The notes under the pieces were generated by a model, which was given only the letters and a program-made list of their open reading frames with translations, had not been told where the DNA came from and did not search any database. Shown here in pieces: positions 1 to 9,717 of a stretch of DNA of 64,000 bases (position 1 is its first letter; each line of letters starts with the position of its first letter). Made by a program: the position numbers and the translations under genes. This stretch comes from Fabrea salina (taxonomy: Eukaryota > Ciliophora > Heterotrichea > Heterotrichida > Fabreidae), in NCBI GenBank assembly GCA_022984795.1, contig JALIHJ010000025.1, positions 62,001 through 126,000 on the forward strand. The letters run 5' to 3'.

Positions 1-3000
1 GAAACAGCTTCGGTTTTAGACTTACTTGGAATCTGCAGGGGGTTCGTTTCTAGTGGGTCAACTGAAGTGAGTTCTTTGGGGGACTTAGAAAGCACACAAG
101 GAGAAAGGCTTCCTACTCCTATTCCCTCTGACCCTAACTTTAGCAAGATAAGGAACAACTTAGCAGCAACTCCTTTATCCAAAACCTTTGCTGAAGCTAC
201 TAAAGGCAAAAACGAACTAACTGCAGAGGAGTTTGTGGAGTACATGAACGAAAAAAGCAGAGGAACAATTAAACCTATAGAAGCCAGCAGTGCTTTCAAC
301 AAAGTAAGTCGAGGCAGAAGTAGAATTGGTGAAGAGGAGTTTGTGTCCGCTTTCCAAGACTACAACTCTGCTAAAATTGCCCAAAACATCACTAAAAGGC
401 TCAAAAAGTGGCTTAGAGAAGAAAAACTTACTTCTGAAAAAGCGTTTAAAAAGCTCTGTGAAAAAGTAGGCGCTTCTGAGTTTCTGGACTTACAACAGTT
501 TGCAGAGGCTATGAACGACTTTGGTCTGAACTCTTACGATTCTTACTTGGTTTTTTGTGAACTTGACACTAAGCAAGACAGAGTCCTAGACCTAGCAGAG
601 TGGACTAACAAAATATACGAAGAGTACGGACCTTTCCAGTCCTTGCGCGACATTATATTGCAACACGGAATTGAAGCTGACGACTTACTAATTAAGATGA
701 ACATAGGAGACAAACAAAAAATCACCATTGAAGACCTTACTTTAATACTCCAAAGAATGGACCCAACACTCACAACGAGCAAAGCTGTGGACATAGCTCG
801 CGAGTCAGCTGGGAAAAAGGGTTACTTAGACACTCAAGAATTTTTGCTGCAGTTATCCCAGGAGCCCAGGACTTACGAAGGAGACTGGAAAGAACAGATC
901 CTACGCAAGATCCAAAACAACATTAAAGGCAACCCCCAAGCTCTGAAAAAACACTTTGAAAAAGCTGACACTTTTCACAAAGGGAAGCTTTCTATAGTGG
1001 ACTTCCAGGACTCCTTGTACCGAGCTAAAGTAGGACTTCAGGACAAAGAAATCGAAAGACTTGCCAGAATTCTAGACAGAAAAAACAACAGAATGGTGGA
1101 TTACACTGACTTCTTAGAAAAAATGCACGGAGAACAGACTCCTGCTCCAGACCCCTTGAAGAACTCCATAATCCGCATGAAAGTTTTTATAGACCAAAAC
1201 AAAACTACCCCTGCTCAGCTGATAAAAAAACTAGGCAACAAAGTAACAGTGAGTACTTGGGGAAAGTTTCTTAAACTTAAGATCAACAAAAAACTGGAGG
1301 ACTCCACACTCCAGTACTTAGCTGAGAAGTACGACGTGAACAAAGACGGCTACATAGACGCAGAAGACCTAAAAGCTGTTTTAAACGGCGAGTCTTACTT
1401 AGAAATGCAAGACTCCAAACCTTTCCCCACTAAGCCCCTTGACACCGAAAAAGCTAAAGACATAGTGCGCAAAATCAGACACGCACTTGTAGAAAGACGC
1501 ATTAACTACAAAGACGCCTTCAACCTTTTCGACAAACAACAAAAAGGAATCCTTACGGCAAAGGAGTTCTCTGACGGACTCGAAAGCATCATAGAACTTT
1601 CCAAACCCATCAAAAACGGACTGTTCGCAGTGATGGACCGCCAGAAAATAGGAATAGTTGACTACAAAAACTTCTTAAAAGTCATGAAAGATAACGAAAT
1701 GGAATCTACCAACCACGAAGACAGTTGGACTTGGGAAAAAAGTACACTTAACTCAATAAAGCAGTGGATAAACTCACAAGGACTAACTGTAGAGGACGCT
1801 TTTAGAGTATTTGACAAAGACTTTGACGGAGTAGTTAACTTCAAAGACCTAAGAAGCACCTTAGTAACTAACCTCAAGTTCAAAGAGTCAGAGATTGCTT
1901 CAAGTCGCCTAGAAAGGCTTTACAAGTTACTAGACAACTACAAAAGAAACAGCGTGCAGTTGTCTGACTTTAAACTACTTTTCGAAGAAAACAAAGTAAC
2001 CAACTGGAAACAAGCAGCTAAACAGCAGATTGGGATTAAGCTTTCAAAGGAGTTTTCTGACTGGCATAAGTCTTTTGAAAGCATTTCAGAACTCACTGGA
2101 AAAATCACTTTCCAGCAATTCGAAACCTGGACTGCTAAGTCCCAGGCCTTAAAAGGGTTCAACTTAACTAAGAACTTGCTGCAGCAGTTGTTTGCCCACT
2201 TAGACCCACAGCGCAAAGGGTACTTATCTGAAAAGGACTGGCGCTTAGCTTTTGGCAAGTTCAACTGGCCTACTCAGTGCTTAAGTGAGTTTAAAGACTG
2301 CATTAGTTGCAACTTCACTGACCCAAGTGCAGCCTTTTCTTACTTCAACAAAAGCAAAACTGGCGGAGTTACTTATGAAGAGTTTAAGGAAGGAGTTAAC
2401 TCTATCATTCCAAACAGGTTCTCTCTACAAGAAATTGAGTCAATGTGGAACAAGATTTGTGAGTCCAATCAGAACCTCACAGTTAACCAGTTCAGAAGTC
2501 TTTTCGAGAACTCTTCTTTCTCAAGAAGCTCCTCAAAGCAGTCCAGACTCTCCAGGTATTCCCGGACAGGCACTTTGCACACTCCTTTTTCTTATGTTTC
2601 TTACAAGTCACACGCAGAAGACCCCATCAAACGACTCCAGCAACTCATAAAAGCCAGTCCAAACAGTCTCAAGTCTATATTCAAGTCTATTGACAAAGAC
2701 GGAAACGGCTACCTGTCAGCCATTGAGTTCAGAAAAGCCCTGAGACAACTCAACTTAGGCCTTACTGCACGGGAGATTGACTTGATTCTGCTAAGAGTAG
2801 ACACAAACGCTAACGGCAAAATCAGTTGGAAGGAGTTCGAAAACAAGTTTAAGGCTTCAGAAGTTGAAAGTACTATTTCAAACAACGTTTCTTTAAAACT
2901 GAAACAACTCGGCCAAAGGATGAGTGACTACATGCTTTCCCCCAAAGACGCTTTTGGAGAGTTTGACAAAAACAGAACCGGACACCTAGACTTCAACGCT

Positions 3001-3414
3001 TTCAAAGCACTTTTGAAAAAGGTTTCGGAGGTCTCCAACACCCCAATGCCTTCTTTTCCCGTTATGAAAGACCTTTTCCAACTCATAGACATCAGACACG
3101 ACGGACTCATTGACCTAAACGAGTGGCTCAGTGCTTTCAAACCCCCAGGAAGCCGTTCTTCAGACGCCTCTGCAGCCACTATAGCACGCAACCGGAAAGT
3201 CCTGCAACTCACTTTTGAAGCAATGTCTAAAGACGGCTACGTCACACACGACCAAGCCAGGAACGTGCTAGGAAGTGTGTTGAAAGAGGTTCCAGACCAT
3301 GACTGGAGTGAAATTTTGAGAGTAGGCGAGAAAAAAGGACTTATTGACTACAAGTTCTTGTTGGACATTTACAAAGACAGAGCAGCCTTTAAGCAAAAAC
3401 ATCCTAAAGTTTAA
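1..3414 (+). CDS. EF-hand array protein, 5' end outside window
   Basis: The frame is open from base 1 and ends at TAA 3412-3414, giving at least 1137 residues. No ATG lies near the left edge (a GTG at 67 is not a credible eukaryotic start), so the gene probably begins outside the window. Many degenerate EF-hand units run along the whole length. Canonical calcium loops are clearest near residues 445-456 (DVNKDGYIDAEDL), 610 (DKDFDGVVNF), 898 (DKDGNGYLSAIEF) and 934 (DTNANGKISWKEF). Other units keep the helix-loop-helix spacing but lack acidic ligands. This suggests a calcium-responsive structural or cytoskeletal protein. I cannot assign it to a named family. It converges on the CEP164-like gene with a 9-base gap. 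Confidence 0.8.
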   Translation, partial: ETASVLDLLGICRGFVSSGSTEVSSLGDLESTQGERLPTPIPSDPNFSKIRNNLAATPLSKTFAEATKGKNELTAEEFVEYMNEKSRGTIKPIEASSAFNKVSRGRSRIGEEEFVSAFQDYNSAKIAQNITKRLKKWLREEKLTSEKAFKKLCEKVGASEFLDLQQFAEAMNDFGLNSYDSYLVFCELDTKQDRVLDLAEWTNKIYEEYGPFQSLRDIILQHGIEADDLLIKMNIGDKQKITIEDLTLILQRMDPTLTTSKAVDIARESAGKKGYLDTQEFLLQLSQEPRTYEGDWKEQILRKIQNNIKGNPQALKKHFEKADTFHKGKLSIVDFQDSLYRAKVGLQDKEIERLARILDRKNNRMVDYTDFLEKMHGEQTPAPDPLKNSIIRMKVFIDQNKTTPAQLIKKLGNKVTVSTWGKFLKLKINKKLEDSTLQYLAEKYDVNKDGYIDAEDLKAVLNGESYLEMQDSKPFPTKPLDTEKAKDIVRKIRHALVERRINYKDAFNLFDKQQKGILTAKEFSDGLESIIELSKPIKNGLFAVMDRQKIGIVDYKNFLKVMKDNEMESTNHEDSWTWEKSTLNSIKQWINSQGLTVEDAFRVFDKDFDGVVNFKDLRSTLVTNLKFKESEIASSRLERLYKLLDNYKRNSVQLSDFKLLFEENKVTNWKQAAKQQIGIKLSKEFSDWHKSFESISELTGKITFQQFETWTAKSQALKGFNLTKNLLQQLFAHLDPQRKGYLSEKDWRLAFGKFNWPTQCLSEFKDCISCNFTDPSAAFSYFNKSKTGGVTYEEFKEGVNSIIPNRFSLQEIESMWNKICESNQNLTVNQFRSLFENSSFSRSSSKQSRLSRYSRTGTLHTPFSYVSYKSHAEDPIKRLQQLIKASPNSLKSIFKSIDKDGNGYLSAIEFRKALRQLNLGLTAREIDLILLRVDTNANGKISWKEFENKFKASEVESTISNNVSLKLKQLGQRMSDYMLSPKDAFGEFDKNRTGHLDFNAFKALLKKVSEVSNTPMPSFPVMKDLFQLIDIRHDGLIDLNEWLSAFKPPGSRSSDASAATIARNRKVLQLTFEAMSKDGYVTHDQARNVLGSVLKEVPDHDWSEILRVGEKKGLIDYKFLLDIYKDRAAFKQKHPKV

Positions 3415-3423
3415 AGTATCATG

Positions 3424-5127
3424 TTAATACAAATGGGAACCTGGAGTTCTGCGTCTGAAGCGAGTGAGTTCTTCCATCTCACTGAACCACTTAGAAGGGC
3501 GTTTGGGTTCGTCTAAGTCGTGACTTATAGGGCTTAAGTCTCTGCTTACTTCTCTTCCGCCTCTCCATTCTTCAAGGATTCTTTCTTCATCACTGCTGCC
3601 TTCTTTAAGTGCTAACTCAAACTCGTTGTCTTCTTCTGCGAACCTGCGCAAGTTCTGGATTTCTCTTTCGAGTTTTTCAATGCGGCTGGGGTTTTCGTCT
3701 TTAGATTTGAGTTTCTGGATTTTTTCTTTGTACTTAGATATTTCGCTGTGTGCTTTGTGGATTTGGTTTTCTTTGTCCTGAAGAAGAGCTTTGGCTTCGT
3801 TGAGTTCTTCTCTGAGTTTCCTTAGGTGGAAGTCGGATTCGCTTGCAAAGGACTCTTTGATTTCTTCTTCGATTCTTTTTTTTTCATTGAAGTAAAAGGT
3901 GTCGAATTCTTTGTCGATTGCGTTTAGTTCAGCTTTTTTCTTGATTTGGTATTTTTTGTGGAGTTCGTCAAGAGTGCGTTCTTTTTCAGTTTCGTCGAAA
4001 CTGGTGTTCAGGGGGTCTTCTGGTTCTTGGGTTTGGAGGGTTTCTATTTGTTTTTGGTAGGACTCGTTGATTTTGTCAGTTTCAGTTTTTAGTTTGAGTT
4101 GGTACTCTTGGTGGAGTTCTTTGATTTTGTCTTCTAAGTTGCTTTTATAAGAAGAGTTTTCGGTTTGGAGTTTTTTGATGGTTTGTTCGTTTTGGGTTTT
4201 GATGGAGTCTAGTTCTTCCATCATGGACTTTTGGAGTTTTTTGTGTTCGAGTTTGAGTTCTTCGTCTAGGTCTTCTTGGAGTTCACTTGCTTTCTTTTTG
4301 TACCTTTCTTGGAGTTCTAGTTGTTCTTGGATTAGTTGTTGGAGTTTCTTTTTTTCAGTTTGGTGTTTGTTTTGCATGGCTTGGATTTCTAGGTCTTTGT
4401 GGCGTTGTTGTTCTAGTCTGATTTGTTCTAGTTCTTCTTTAAGTTGTTCTTCGAACTTTTTCTTTTCTTCTGCTATTAACTTGTCGTAGTGGTCTTTGAT
4501 TTCTTGGGAGCGTTTTTCTACTTGTTCGTGGACTGCTTTTTGGTGGTCTTGTTCTACAGAGTCTAGTTCGTTTTCGAGTTGTTGGCGTTTTTTCTTAAGT
4601 TCTTTTTCGCACTGGTCTTGGAAGTGCTTGGCTTCAAGTTCTTTTTGGAGCTTCAAGTCTTGTATGTGGTCTTTGAGTTCAGCTTCGCAGCGCTGTTGGA
4701 GTTGGCTTTTCTGTTCTTTAAAGTCTTTTTCGAGTTGAGTGATTTCTAACAAAGGGTCTTGTTTTTTGTCGAAGCTAACTGGTGACTTGGAAGCGGGTTG
4801 TTTAACTTTGGGTTGGGAGTCTTTGCGTGGGGCTTTTTTTTTGCGAGCTTTGGCTTCTTGGAATTGTTTTTTGTAGTACTGGTCGCAGGGGTGTTCCCAG
4901 ACTGAGCTTCCTGTTTCAAAGTTAAAAAAGTAAATTTCGCCTTCTTTGGTTTGGCAGGGTTTCCAGGGTTCTGGCAAGGGTGCCTTCAAGCCTTCTCTAG
5001 CAATGTAAAGGAAGTCTTCGTCTTCAGGCAGTTTCATTCCCAGCCACTCTGCGTAGTCTTCTACTTCTTCGCGGGTTGGCTCGTAGTTCTCGTCTATTTC
5101 TTCTTCAAGGATCACACTGTCTGACAT
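3424..5127 (-). CDS. CEP164: CEP164-like basal-body distal appendage protein
   Basis: 567 residues. The N-terminus (about 20-95) matches the CEP164 WW region: DYAEWLG, then AREGLKAPLPEPWKPC, then GEIYFFNFETGSSVWEHPC, with both WW tryptophans. From about 120 to 500 it is a long, charged coiled coil rich in E, K and Q. The C-terminus (about 510-567) is acidic then basic. In animals CEP164 sits on distal appendages of the mother centriole and recruits TTBK2 and ciliary vesicle factors. The same basal-body role is inferred here. It is much shorter than human CEP164 (about 1460 residues), but the diagnostic N-terminus is intact. The start context is TAAATG. Confidence 0.88.
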   Translation of the reverse strand: MSDSVILEEEIDENYEPTREEVEDYAEWLGMKLPEDEDFLYIAREGLKAPLPEPWKPCQTKEGEIYFFNFETGSSVWEHPCDQYYKKQFQEAKARKKKAPRKDSQPKVKQPASKSPVSFDKKQDPLLEITQLEKDFKEQKSQLQQRCEAELKDHIQDLKLQKELEAKHFQDQCEKELKKKRQQLENELDSVEQDHQKAVHEQVEKRSQEIKDHYDKLIAEEKKKFEEQLKEELEQIRLEQQRHKDLEIQAMQNKHQTEKKKLQQLIQEQLELQERYKKKASELQEDLDEELKLEHKKLQKSMMEELDSIKTQNEQTIKKLQTENSSYKSNLEDKIKELHQEYQLKLKTETDKINESYQKQIETLQTQEPEDPLNTSFDETEKERTLDELHKKYQIKKKAELNAIDKEFDTFYFNEKKRIEEEIKESFASESDFHLRKLREELNEAKALLQDKENQIHKAHSEISKYKEKIQKLKSKDENPSRIEKLEREIQNLRRFAEEDNEFELALKEGSSDEERILEEWRGGREVSRDLSPISHDLDEPKRPSKWFSEMEELTRFRRRTPGSHLY

Positions 5128-5154
5128 TTAAATTATGAATCAAATAATTTATGA

Positions 5155-5970
5155 TTACCTATTCCTTCTTGGTTTTGTGTTGCGGCCTCTTGTAGAAGGC
5201 CTTGAAACTTGAGGCGTAGGGGCTCCTTGTAAAGGTTTAGATAGAATTTCTTTGGCCAAGTTGGGGTCTGACCAAGCAGGAATAGCTGGAGCTACAGGCT
5301 TGGGCGGAGCTTTGGGCTGAGCTTCTTCTGGTTGTTTAACCTCGGATTCTTTTTTCTCAGCTTGTTTTTTTTCAAACTCAAGTTCTTTAGAACGGCTGTC
5401 AATAGGTTTGGCTCCTCCGAAGGGATCTTCTTTAGGCTTGTTATCACTTCTGGTGATTACAATTTTCCTGGGCTGGAAGTTCCCGCGGGTGTTTCTGCCT
5501 CTTCTAGGAGCTCCTCTTGGGGCCCTGCTGCCGCGCTTGGGCCTTGGCTTCTCTTCGCCAAAAGCTATTCTTATAGAGCGTCCTCCGAGACTTGAATCGT
5601 GTCTTTCAATAACTTTATAAGCAGTGTCTGTACCATCCACAGAGAGCGACGCGAAGCCTAGAGGTTTTCCTTCTTCGTTTTTGCTAATAGTGATCTTAAC
5701 TGATTGCTGCTCTTGGGCAGTCAACGAAAGGAACTCAAGGATTTCTTTTTCTGTGGACTTGAAAGGTAAGTTTAATAGGGTGAACTTGTAAGGTGGTGAG
5801 GCGCTTTCAACTGAACTTTGGAGTTTGATGATTGCTTGGGAGGGTTCTGCTGAAGCTAAAGGTTCTCTGGGTGGAGATTTGGGCGACTGTTCTTCTTCGC
5901 TGGTCCATTCGTCTTCACTTTCATCTGCCCACTTGGACCTTTTTCTTTCTTCAGTTCTTTTCCCTTCCAT
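5155..5970 (-). CDS. eIF4B/eIF4H-like RNA-binding translation factor
   Basis: 271 residues. An acidic, serine-rich N-terminus containing KWADE is followed by one RRM (about 60-140): FTLLNLPF fits RNP2 and PLGFASLSV fits RNP1. An RGG/RG-rich basic stretch (about 143-170) follows, then DPFGGAKPID (about 182-191), which resembles the DPFG/NPFGxARPVD boxes of eIF4B. The tail is low-complexity, charged and proline-rich. eIF4B stimulates the eIF4A helicase during cap-dependent initiation. RRM plus the PFGGAKP box favours eIF4B over a generic RRM protein. The next gene on the same strand starts 27 bases downstream. Confidence 0.75.
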   Translation of the reverse strand: MEGKRTEERKRSKWADESEDEWTSEEEQSPKSPPREPLASAEPSQAIIKLQSSVESASPPYKFTLLNLPFKSTEKEILEFLSLTAQEQQSVKITISKNEEGKPLGFASLSVDGTDTAYKVIERHDSSLGGRSIRIAFGEEKPRPKRGSRAPRGAPRRGRNTRGNFQPRKIVITRSDNKPKEDPFGGAKPIDSRSKELEFEKKQAEKKESEVKQPEEAQPKAPPKPVAPAIPAWSDPNLAKEILSKPLQGAPTPQVSRPSTRGRNTKPRRNR

Positions 5971-5983
5971 TTATATTTAACAC

Positions 5984-7102
5984 TTAGTTAGAAGACTCTG
6001 GGTACTTTTTCTTCATTCTTTCAAGTATAATGCTTGCGGACTTAGGCATTCTCTCTATGAGTTTTTGAGTGGAGGCTTCTTCTTTCAGTGAGTTTGCTAT
6101 TTCGTTGACCCTGCCTGTTAAGAGTTCTGTCAAGCACTCGGTTATTTGTTGGGAGGAGTTTACTAGTCCTGTTTCTAGTGTATGTGCTATGGTGTTGCTT
6201 AGGTGTTTTGTGTGGGTTTTTATTTCTTGGAGTATTAAGTGCTTGCTTAGGTCTGGAGTGGGGTTTTTTAGTAGTTCTGAGTAGTTAGTTTGTTGGGGCT
6301 GAGGCAAAGAAGTTTCAGGAATTAAGGGGTTAAATTCTACTTCTGGAACCAAACTTTGGGGAGTTGATAGTTCTGAAAATGCTTCATCAATGCTGAACAA
6401 TATGTTTGTTTTTAAAGACTCAAATAAATCTTCAGAAGACTTTTTCAAAATACTTAATAGTACCTTTTGAATGCTTTCTTGGGCCTTGAGCATTTCTTCG
6501 CCCAAGCTAGTTTGTATTTCGGAAAACTCACTGATGGCTTTGGTTATTTCTGGTTTAGTGACTTTGGGAAGGGCTATTTGCTGAGGTTTCTTTCCAGCAA
6601 TGGACTTTTGGAGAACATTGATGACTTTGGAGTCCCTGGCTCTGTCTAAGGCGCTTTTTCCAAACTACTTAGGAGTTACAGTGTCTTTGTGGTTTGGGTC
6701 AGCTCCATAACTAAGGAGCAGCACTACGAGTTGGTAGTGCCCGTAATAGGAGGACAGAATCAAAGGAGTCCATCCTCTTTGGTCAGGTTCATTAAACTGT
6801 GCTCCGTTTTCAATTAGTAACTTAGCAGTCTCAAGCATGTTTTGTGAACAGGCTAAAAACAGCACACTTTGTTTAGCCTATGTAAAGCCTACATTGTTTC
6901 TAACGTTGGGGTCAGCTTTGTTTTTGAGAAGGACTTTAGCAACTTCTGGATGTTTGTTTTTAACTGCTAAAGTAAGTGCAGTGCAGCCTGACTTGTTTCT
7001 TTGGTTAACAACAGAACTTGGAAGTAACTGGTTTACTTCTTGCAGGTTGCCTTCTTCGGCTGCTATCATAAGTAGTGTGTAGCCTCCTAGTAGTTCTGAC
7101 AT
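5984..7102 (-). CDS. Ankyrin-repeat protein with helical C-terminal half, two 15-base introns
   Basis: Three exons, 7102-6893, 6877-6680 and 6664-5984, join in frame into 362 residues. Without removing 6878-6892 and 6665-6679 the frame meets TAG twice. The N-terminal half has about four ankyrin repeats with typical cores (GYTLLMIAAEEGN, GCTALTLAVKNKHPEVAKVLL, GWTPLILSSYYGH, GADPNHKDT), and the first splice restores a continuous repeat. After the second splice comes a last partial repeat (GKSALDRARD), then an amphipathic helical region to the end. This is a protein-binding scaffold with unknown partner. An ATG at 6505 can look like a separate 173-residue gene, but the splicing evidence makes it the third exon. 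Confidence 0.85.
6665..6679 (-). other. 15-base intron 2 of ankyrin gene
   Basis: On the minus strand this reads GTAACTCCTAAGTAG, with A at position 10, phase 0. Its removal joins NHKDT to FGKSALDRA, completing an ankyrin repeat and opening the C-terminal half. Confidence 0.88.
6878..6892 (-). other. 15-base intron 1 of ankyrin gene
   Basis: On the minus strand this reads GTAGGCTTTACATAG: GT at the 5' end, TAG at the 3' end, A at position 10. It is in phase 0; retained, it adds an in-frame TAG, and removing it rejoins RNN to AKQSVLFLA within an ankyrin repeat. Confidence 0.9.
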
Positions 7103-7118
7103 TTTAAATCGATTACAC

Positions 7119-7397
7119 TTAAGTATTTATGATACTTCCACAGAAGCAACTAACTTGTCTGGCGTTTGCAGGGTACACAAGGGAGGTGTTGCAAGCACTG
7201 CAAGTAACTTGAGACACAGGCTGTGTGGCTGTCAAAGTGCTGCATGAAGGACATTTGATGCAGTAAGCTTCTATTGGGTATTTCAGAAGCATCTGGCAAT
7301 GCCCGCACTTCACTGCATTGTGAGGACTTAAAGGCTGCAGTTGGATTTCTTGGTAGCCTTCCTGAAGAAGAGGTTGCTTGGATTGCTTCTTTTCCAT
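7119..7397 (-). CDS. LSD1-type zinc-ribbon protein
   Basis: 92 residues with two zinc ribbons of the plant LSD1/LOL type. Around residues 32-54 is CGHCQMLLKYPIEAYCIKC, and around 71-88 is CSACNTSLVYPANARQVSC; both keep CxxC, then YP, then a CxC/CxxC pair. In plants such modules mediate protein interaction in cell-death and metacaspase pathways; the ciliate role is unknown. The start context is TAAATG and 9 bases separate it from the next minus-strand gene. Confidence 0.75.
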   Translation of the reverse strand: MEKKQSKQPLLQEGYQEIQLQPLSPHNAVKCGHCQMLLKYPIEAYCIKCPSCSTLTATQPVSQVTCSACNTSLVYPANARQVSCFCGSIINT

Positions 7398-7406
7398 TTA
7401 AGTTAC

Positions 7407-8015
7407 TTAAAGACTGAACTTAAGCAGCATCCTCATGATTTTGCCCAGGTCAACTCCGGAGCTGCTGTAGTCTCCGTCTGAAAAGTCTTTAGCAAAGTAT
7501 CCGGCAGTGTCCAGGACGTCATCATAGTTGAGTCCGAATTCCAGAACTAATTCTCCAAAGCCATCTCTAGTAGGGATGTTTGAGAGTTTCTCCATAAGGA
7601 TTTCAACTCCACACAAGTCGAAGAAAGAAACTAGGTCTTTAACCATCTCGTTGAGAGAAATTATGCTTTCAATTGCATACTGGGGATTTTTGTTAACGTA
7701 AATGGCTTGGAGTTTCTGTAGCAGTTCTTTAGAGGACTCTTCAAGAGGGTCAAGGGACTTAACGCACTCAGAAATAGAGGAAGGGTTGGCTTGCAGTCCG
7801 TAGTACATGCCTCTCATGAAGTCTTCAATGTAGCCTAGAACATCCATGAACCCGTCAGCCTTTACCGGAGTTGGGGCTTTAAGGAATTTCTTAAGTGCCT
7901 CAGCTACCAAAGAGTCTTGGCTGCTGTAAACCAGGGGTTCTTCAAAGCTGTTGTCAAAGGCAGTACAGACCACTCCACAGCTAACGATGGCTAAGATAAA
8001 TACTTTGCTGACCAT
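7407..8015 (-). CDS. Secreted protein of unknown family
   Basis: 202 residues from the ATG at 8013-8015. That start gives a clean signal peptide (MVSKVFILAIVSCGVVCTAF) and leaves 10 bases to the divergent neighbour; an upstream ATG at 8042 would run into that neighbour. The mature part is helical and acidic, with few cysteines, and no transmembrane segment is seen after the signal. Likely secreted or lumenal. I recognise no family. Confidence 0.7.
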   Translation of the reverse strand: MVSKVFILAIVSCGVVCTAFDNSFEEPLVYSSQDSLVAEALKKFLKAPTPVKADGFMDVLGYIEDFMRGMYYGLQANPSSISECVKSLDPLEESSKELLQKLQAIYVNKNPQYAIESIISLNEMVKDLVSFFDLCGVEILMEKLSNIPTRDGFGELVLEFGLNYDDVLDTAGYFAKDFSDGDYSSSGVDLGKIMRMLLKFSL

Positions 8016-8025
8016 CTTAAATATT

Positions 8026-9714
8026 ATGAAAAAAAATGACACTCTGGATCCCTATGCTGACCAAAATCACCCTATGAACTTAAAGCTGGACTCTATAGGT
8101 GACCTTTACGAAACTGAAGCTGGCTGTACTGACAAGTGCTTTTTAGTAGTTCTGGGAATGCTTAAAGCAGCTTTGGTGTACTTGGTTTACTATGTAGAGA
8201 TTAACTCTGAGCTAAGCAGACTCCCTGCACTTGACTATGCAGGCAAGAGTTGCGAACACTTTTACTGGCCAGATAAAGAAAACTTAGATTTAAGGGTTTG
8301 CTTGGAGCAATGCCCTAGCAACGAAACTGAACTGTGCATAACTGAGCAATTTTGTTTTATGTCTTACAAAACTTCTGTTTATAGTTTGTCTTGCTTGCCT
8401 TTAGAAGATAAAAACAACTTTTTAAGTCAGTTTTCTTTGCTTGAAGTGCTTAAGTACTCCAGCTGGAACCTTTACTCTGTGGGTTTGGCGTTTTCGGGAC
8501 TTACAGGACTGTTTCTGGTGCAGTTCTTGTGTGTGGTCTTGCTTAAGTGTTCAGGCAGGGCTTGCATAGGGTATTTTGTAGGGGCTTTTTGCAGTTTGGG
8601 GTTTTTATGTTTAAGTTACCTTTTTTGGGTTACTTGGGAAATGCACTCTTTGGGTACTAAGGAGTTGATACCAGTTTACTTGGCAGTGTTTTCTGCGCAT
8701 GCTTTAGCAGTTTACACCATTTCACAAAGAACCCAAGTTAAGTTAGGAACTCAGCTGCTAAAGTTTTGTTTGGAAACCTTGCCCAAAAGGTTTTACTTCT
8801 ACTGGGCTGTTTGGGGGCTAATGAGTAGTGCTTTGATAGGAGGTATGTACTTGGCTTTGTACAAAGCTTTAAGTTTAGGAACTATCCAGCAAGTTCCAGA
8901 CAAGCAGGCCCCTGAAGGAAGTGTTTGTATTCTGGAGTATGGAACCTATAACGCGTGTGTGTTGGGGTGCCTGGCAGTGGTCACTTTATTTTGTGCTAGG
9001 TTTGTTGTTACTTTTAATGGGTTTTGGGTTTCTTACTTTGTGCAAAAAACTTACTTCAAAGGCAACACTAGCTTTGTAAGAGGTGTTTGTAGAGTTCTGG
9101 GGCACCTTGGAACAGTTACTAAAAAGTCTTTGGTGCCTAGTTTTAGGTCCTTTTCTTGTTACTCCCGTTCTTTTATGCTTATGTTTAGGAAGACCTACAC
9201 TGAGTCATCTAAGCACTCTTATTGGCTTTTTAAAAGAAACCAAAAAAGGATTTTTGACTTGGCCCACGGAGCCAGAGTGTTCTTTTCCATGGTCAAGGTC
9301 TTTAGTTTCGTGGTCCCTTCTGCTGTTTTGTTTAGAGTGCTTTTAGCAAGTAACTTGTTTTCTAACTGGACTGCAGTTTTGAGCTCACTGCTTATAGGAA
9401 CTCAAGGGGTGCTTTTTAACAGTTGTGTGGAGGAGTCACTTAATGCTTTTAGTTTCTGTATAGCAGTGGACGAAGAACTCAACCCTTTAGGCAACAGGAA
9501 CTACTCGCCTGAACTTTTGGGTTTTTTAGACAGTTTTAACGAGCCTAGTCAGCCTAACACTCCTAGACTCACTCAGTACTCTTCTGTGTCTATATTTTAC
9601 CACGACAAAGACTTTTTGTACGTTCATGAGCCCAGATACTCTGAACCATGTACTTCTCCAGTGGTTAAGTTTCCTTCTGATCAAGTTTCACAAGTGTTTA
9701 ATAGGTCTATATAA
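8026..9714 (+). CDS. Choline-transporter-like (SLC44/CTL) multipass protein
   Basis: 562 residues from the ATG at 8026, chosen because it lies just past the start of the divergent gene. The pattern fits SLC44: a short cytosolic N-terminus, a GCTDKC box before transmembrane helix 1 (about 40-60), a cysteine-rich extracellular loop with VCLEQCP (about 95-130), then a row of hydrophobic helices to about residue 500, and a polar tail with a SPVVKFPS stretch. The segment around 335-375 (RFVVTFNGFWVSYFVQ, then VRGVCRVLGHLGTV) resembles the conserved CTL C-terminal region. CTL proteins move choline or related solutes across plasma or mitochondrial membranes; the substrate here is not shown. Confidence 0.68.
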   Translation: MKKNDTLDPYADQNHPMNLKLDSIGDLYETEAGCTDKCFLVVLGMLKAALVYLVYYVEINSELSRLPALDYAGKSCEHFYWPDKENLDLRVCLEQCPSNETELCITEQFCFMSYKTSVYSLSCLPLEDKNNFLSQFSLLEVLKYSSWNLYSVGLAFSGLTGLFLVQFLCVVLLKCSGRACIGYFVGAFCSLGFLCLSYLFWVTWEMHSLGTKELIPVYLAVFSAHALAVYTISQRTQVKLGTQLLKFCLETLPKRFYFYWAVWGLMSSALIGGMYLALYKALSLGTIQQVPDKQAPEGSVCILEYGTYNACVLGCLAVVTLFCARFVVTFNGFWVSYFVQKTYFKGNTSFVRGVCRVLGHLGTVTKKSLVPSFRSFSCYSRSFMLMFRKTYTESSKHSYWLFKRNQKRIFDLAHGARVFFSMVKVFSFVVPSAVLFRVLLASNLFSNWTAVLSSLLIGTQGVLFNSCVEESLNAFSFCIAVDEELNPLGNRNYSPELLGFLDSFNEPSQPNTPRLTQYSSVSIFYHDKDFLYVHEPRYSEPCTSPVVKFPSDQVSQVFNRSI

Positions 9715-9717
9715 TTA

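Noticed and set aside
67-3414. GTG at 67 as the start of the EF-hand gene
   Set aside because: The frame is open to base 1 and GTG is not a usual eukaryotic start, so the gene is treated as partial.
4175-4738. Serine-rich plus-strand frames opposite CEP164
   Set aside because: They are low-complexity mirror frames of the coiled-coil coding strand.
5984-6505. A separate 173-residue gene starting at 6505
   Set aside because: The 15-base intron at 6665-6679 joins it to the ankyrin gene as its third exon.
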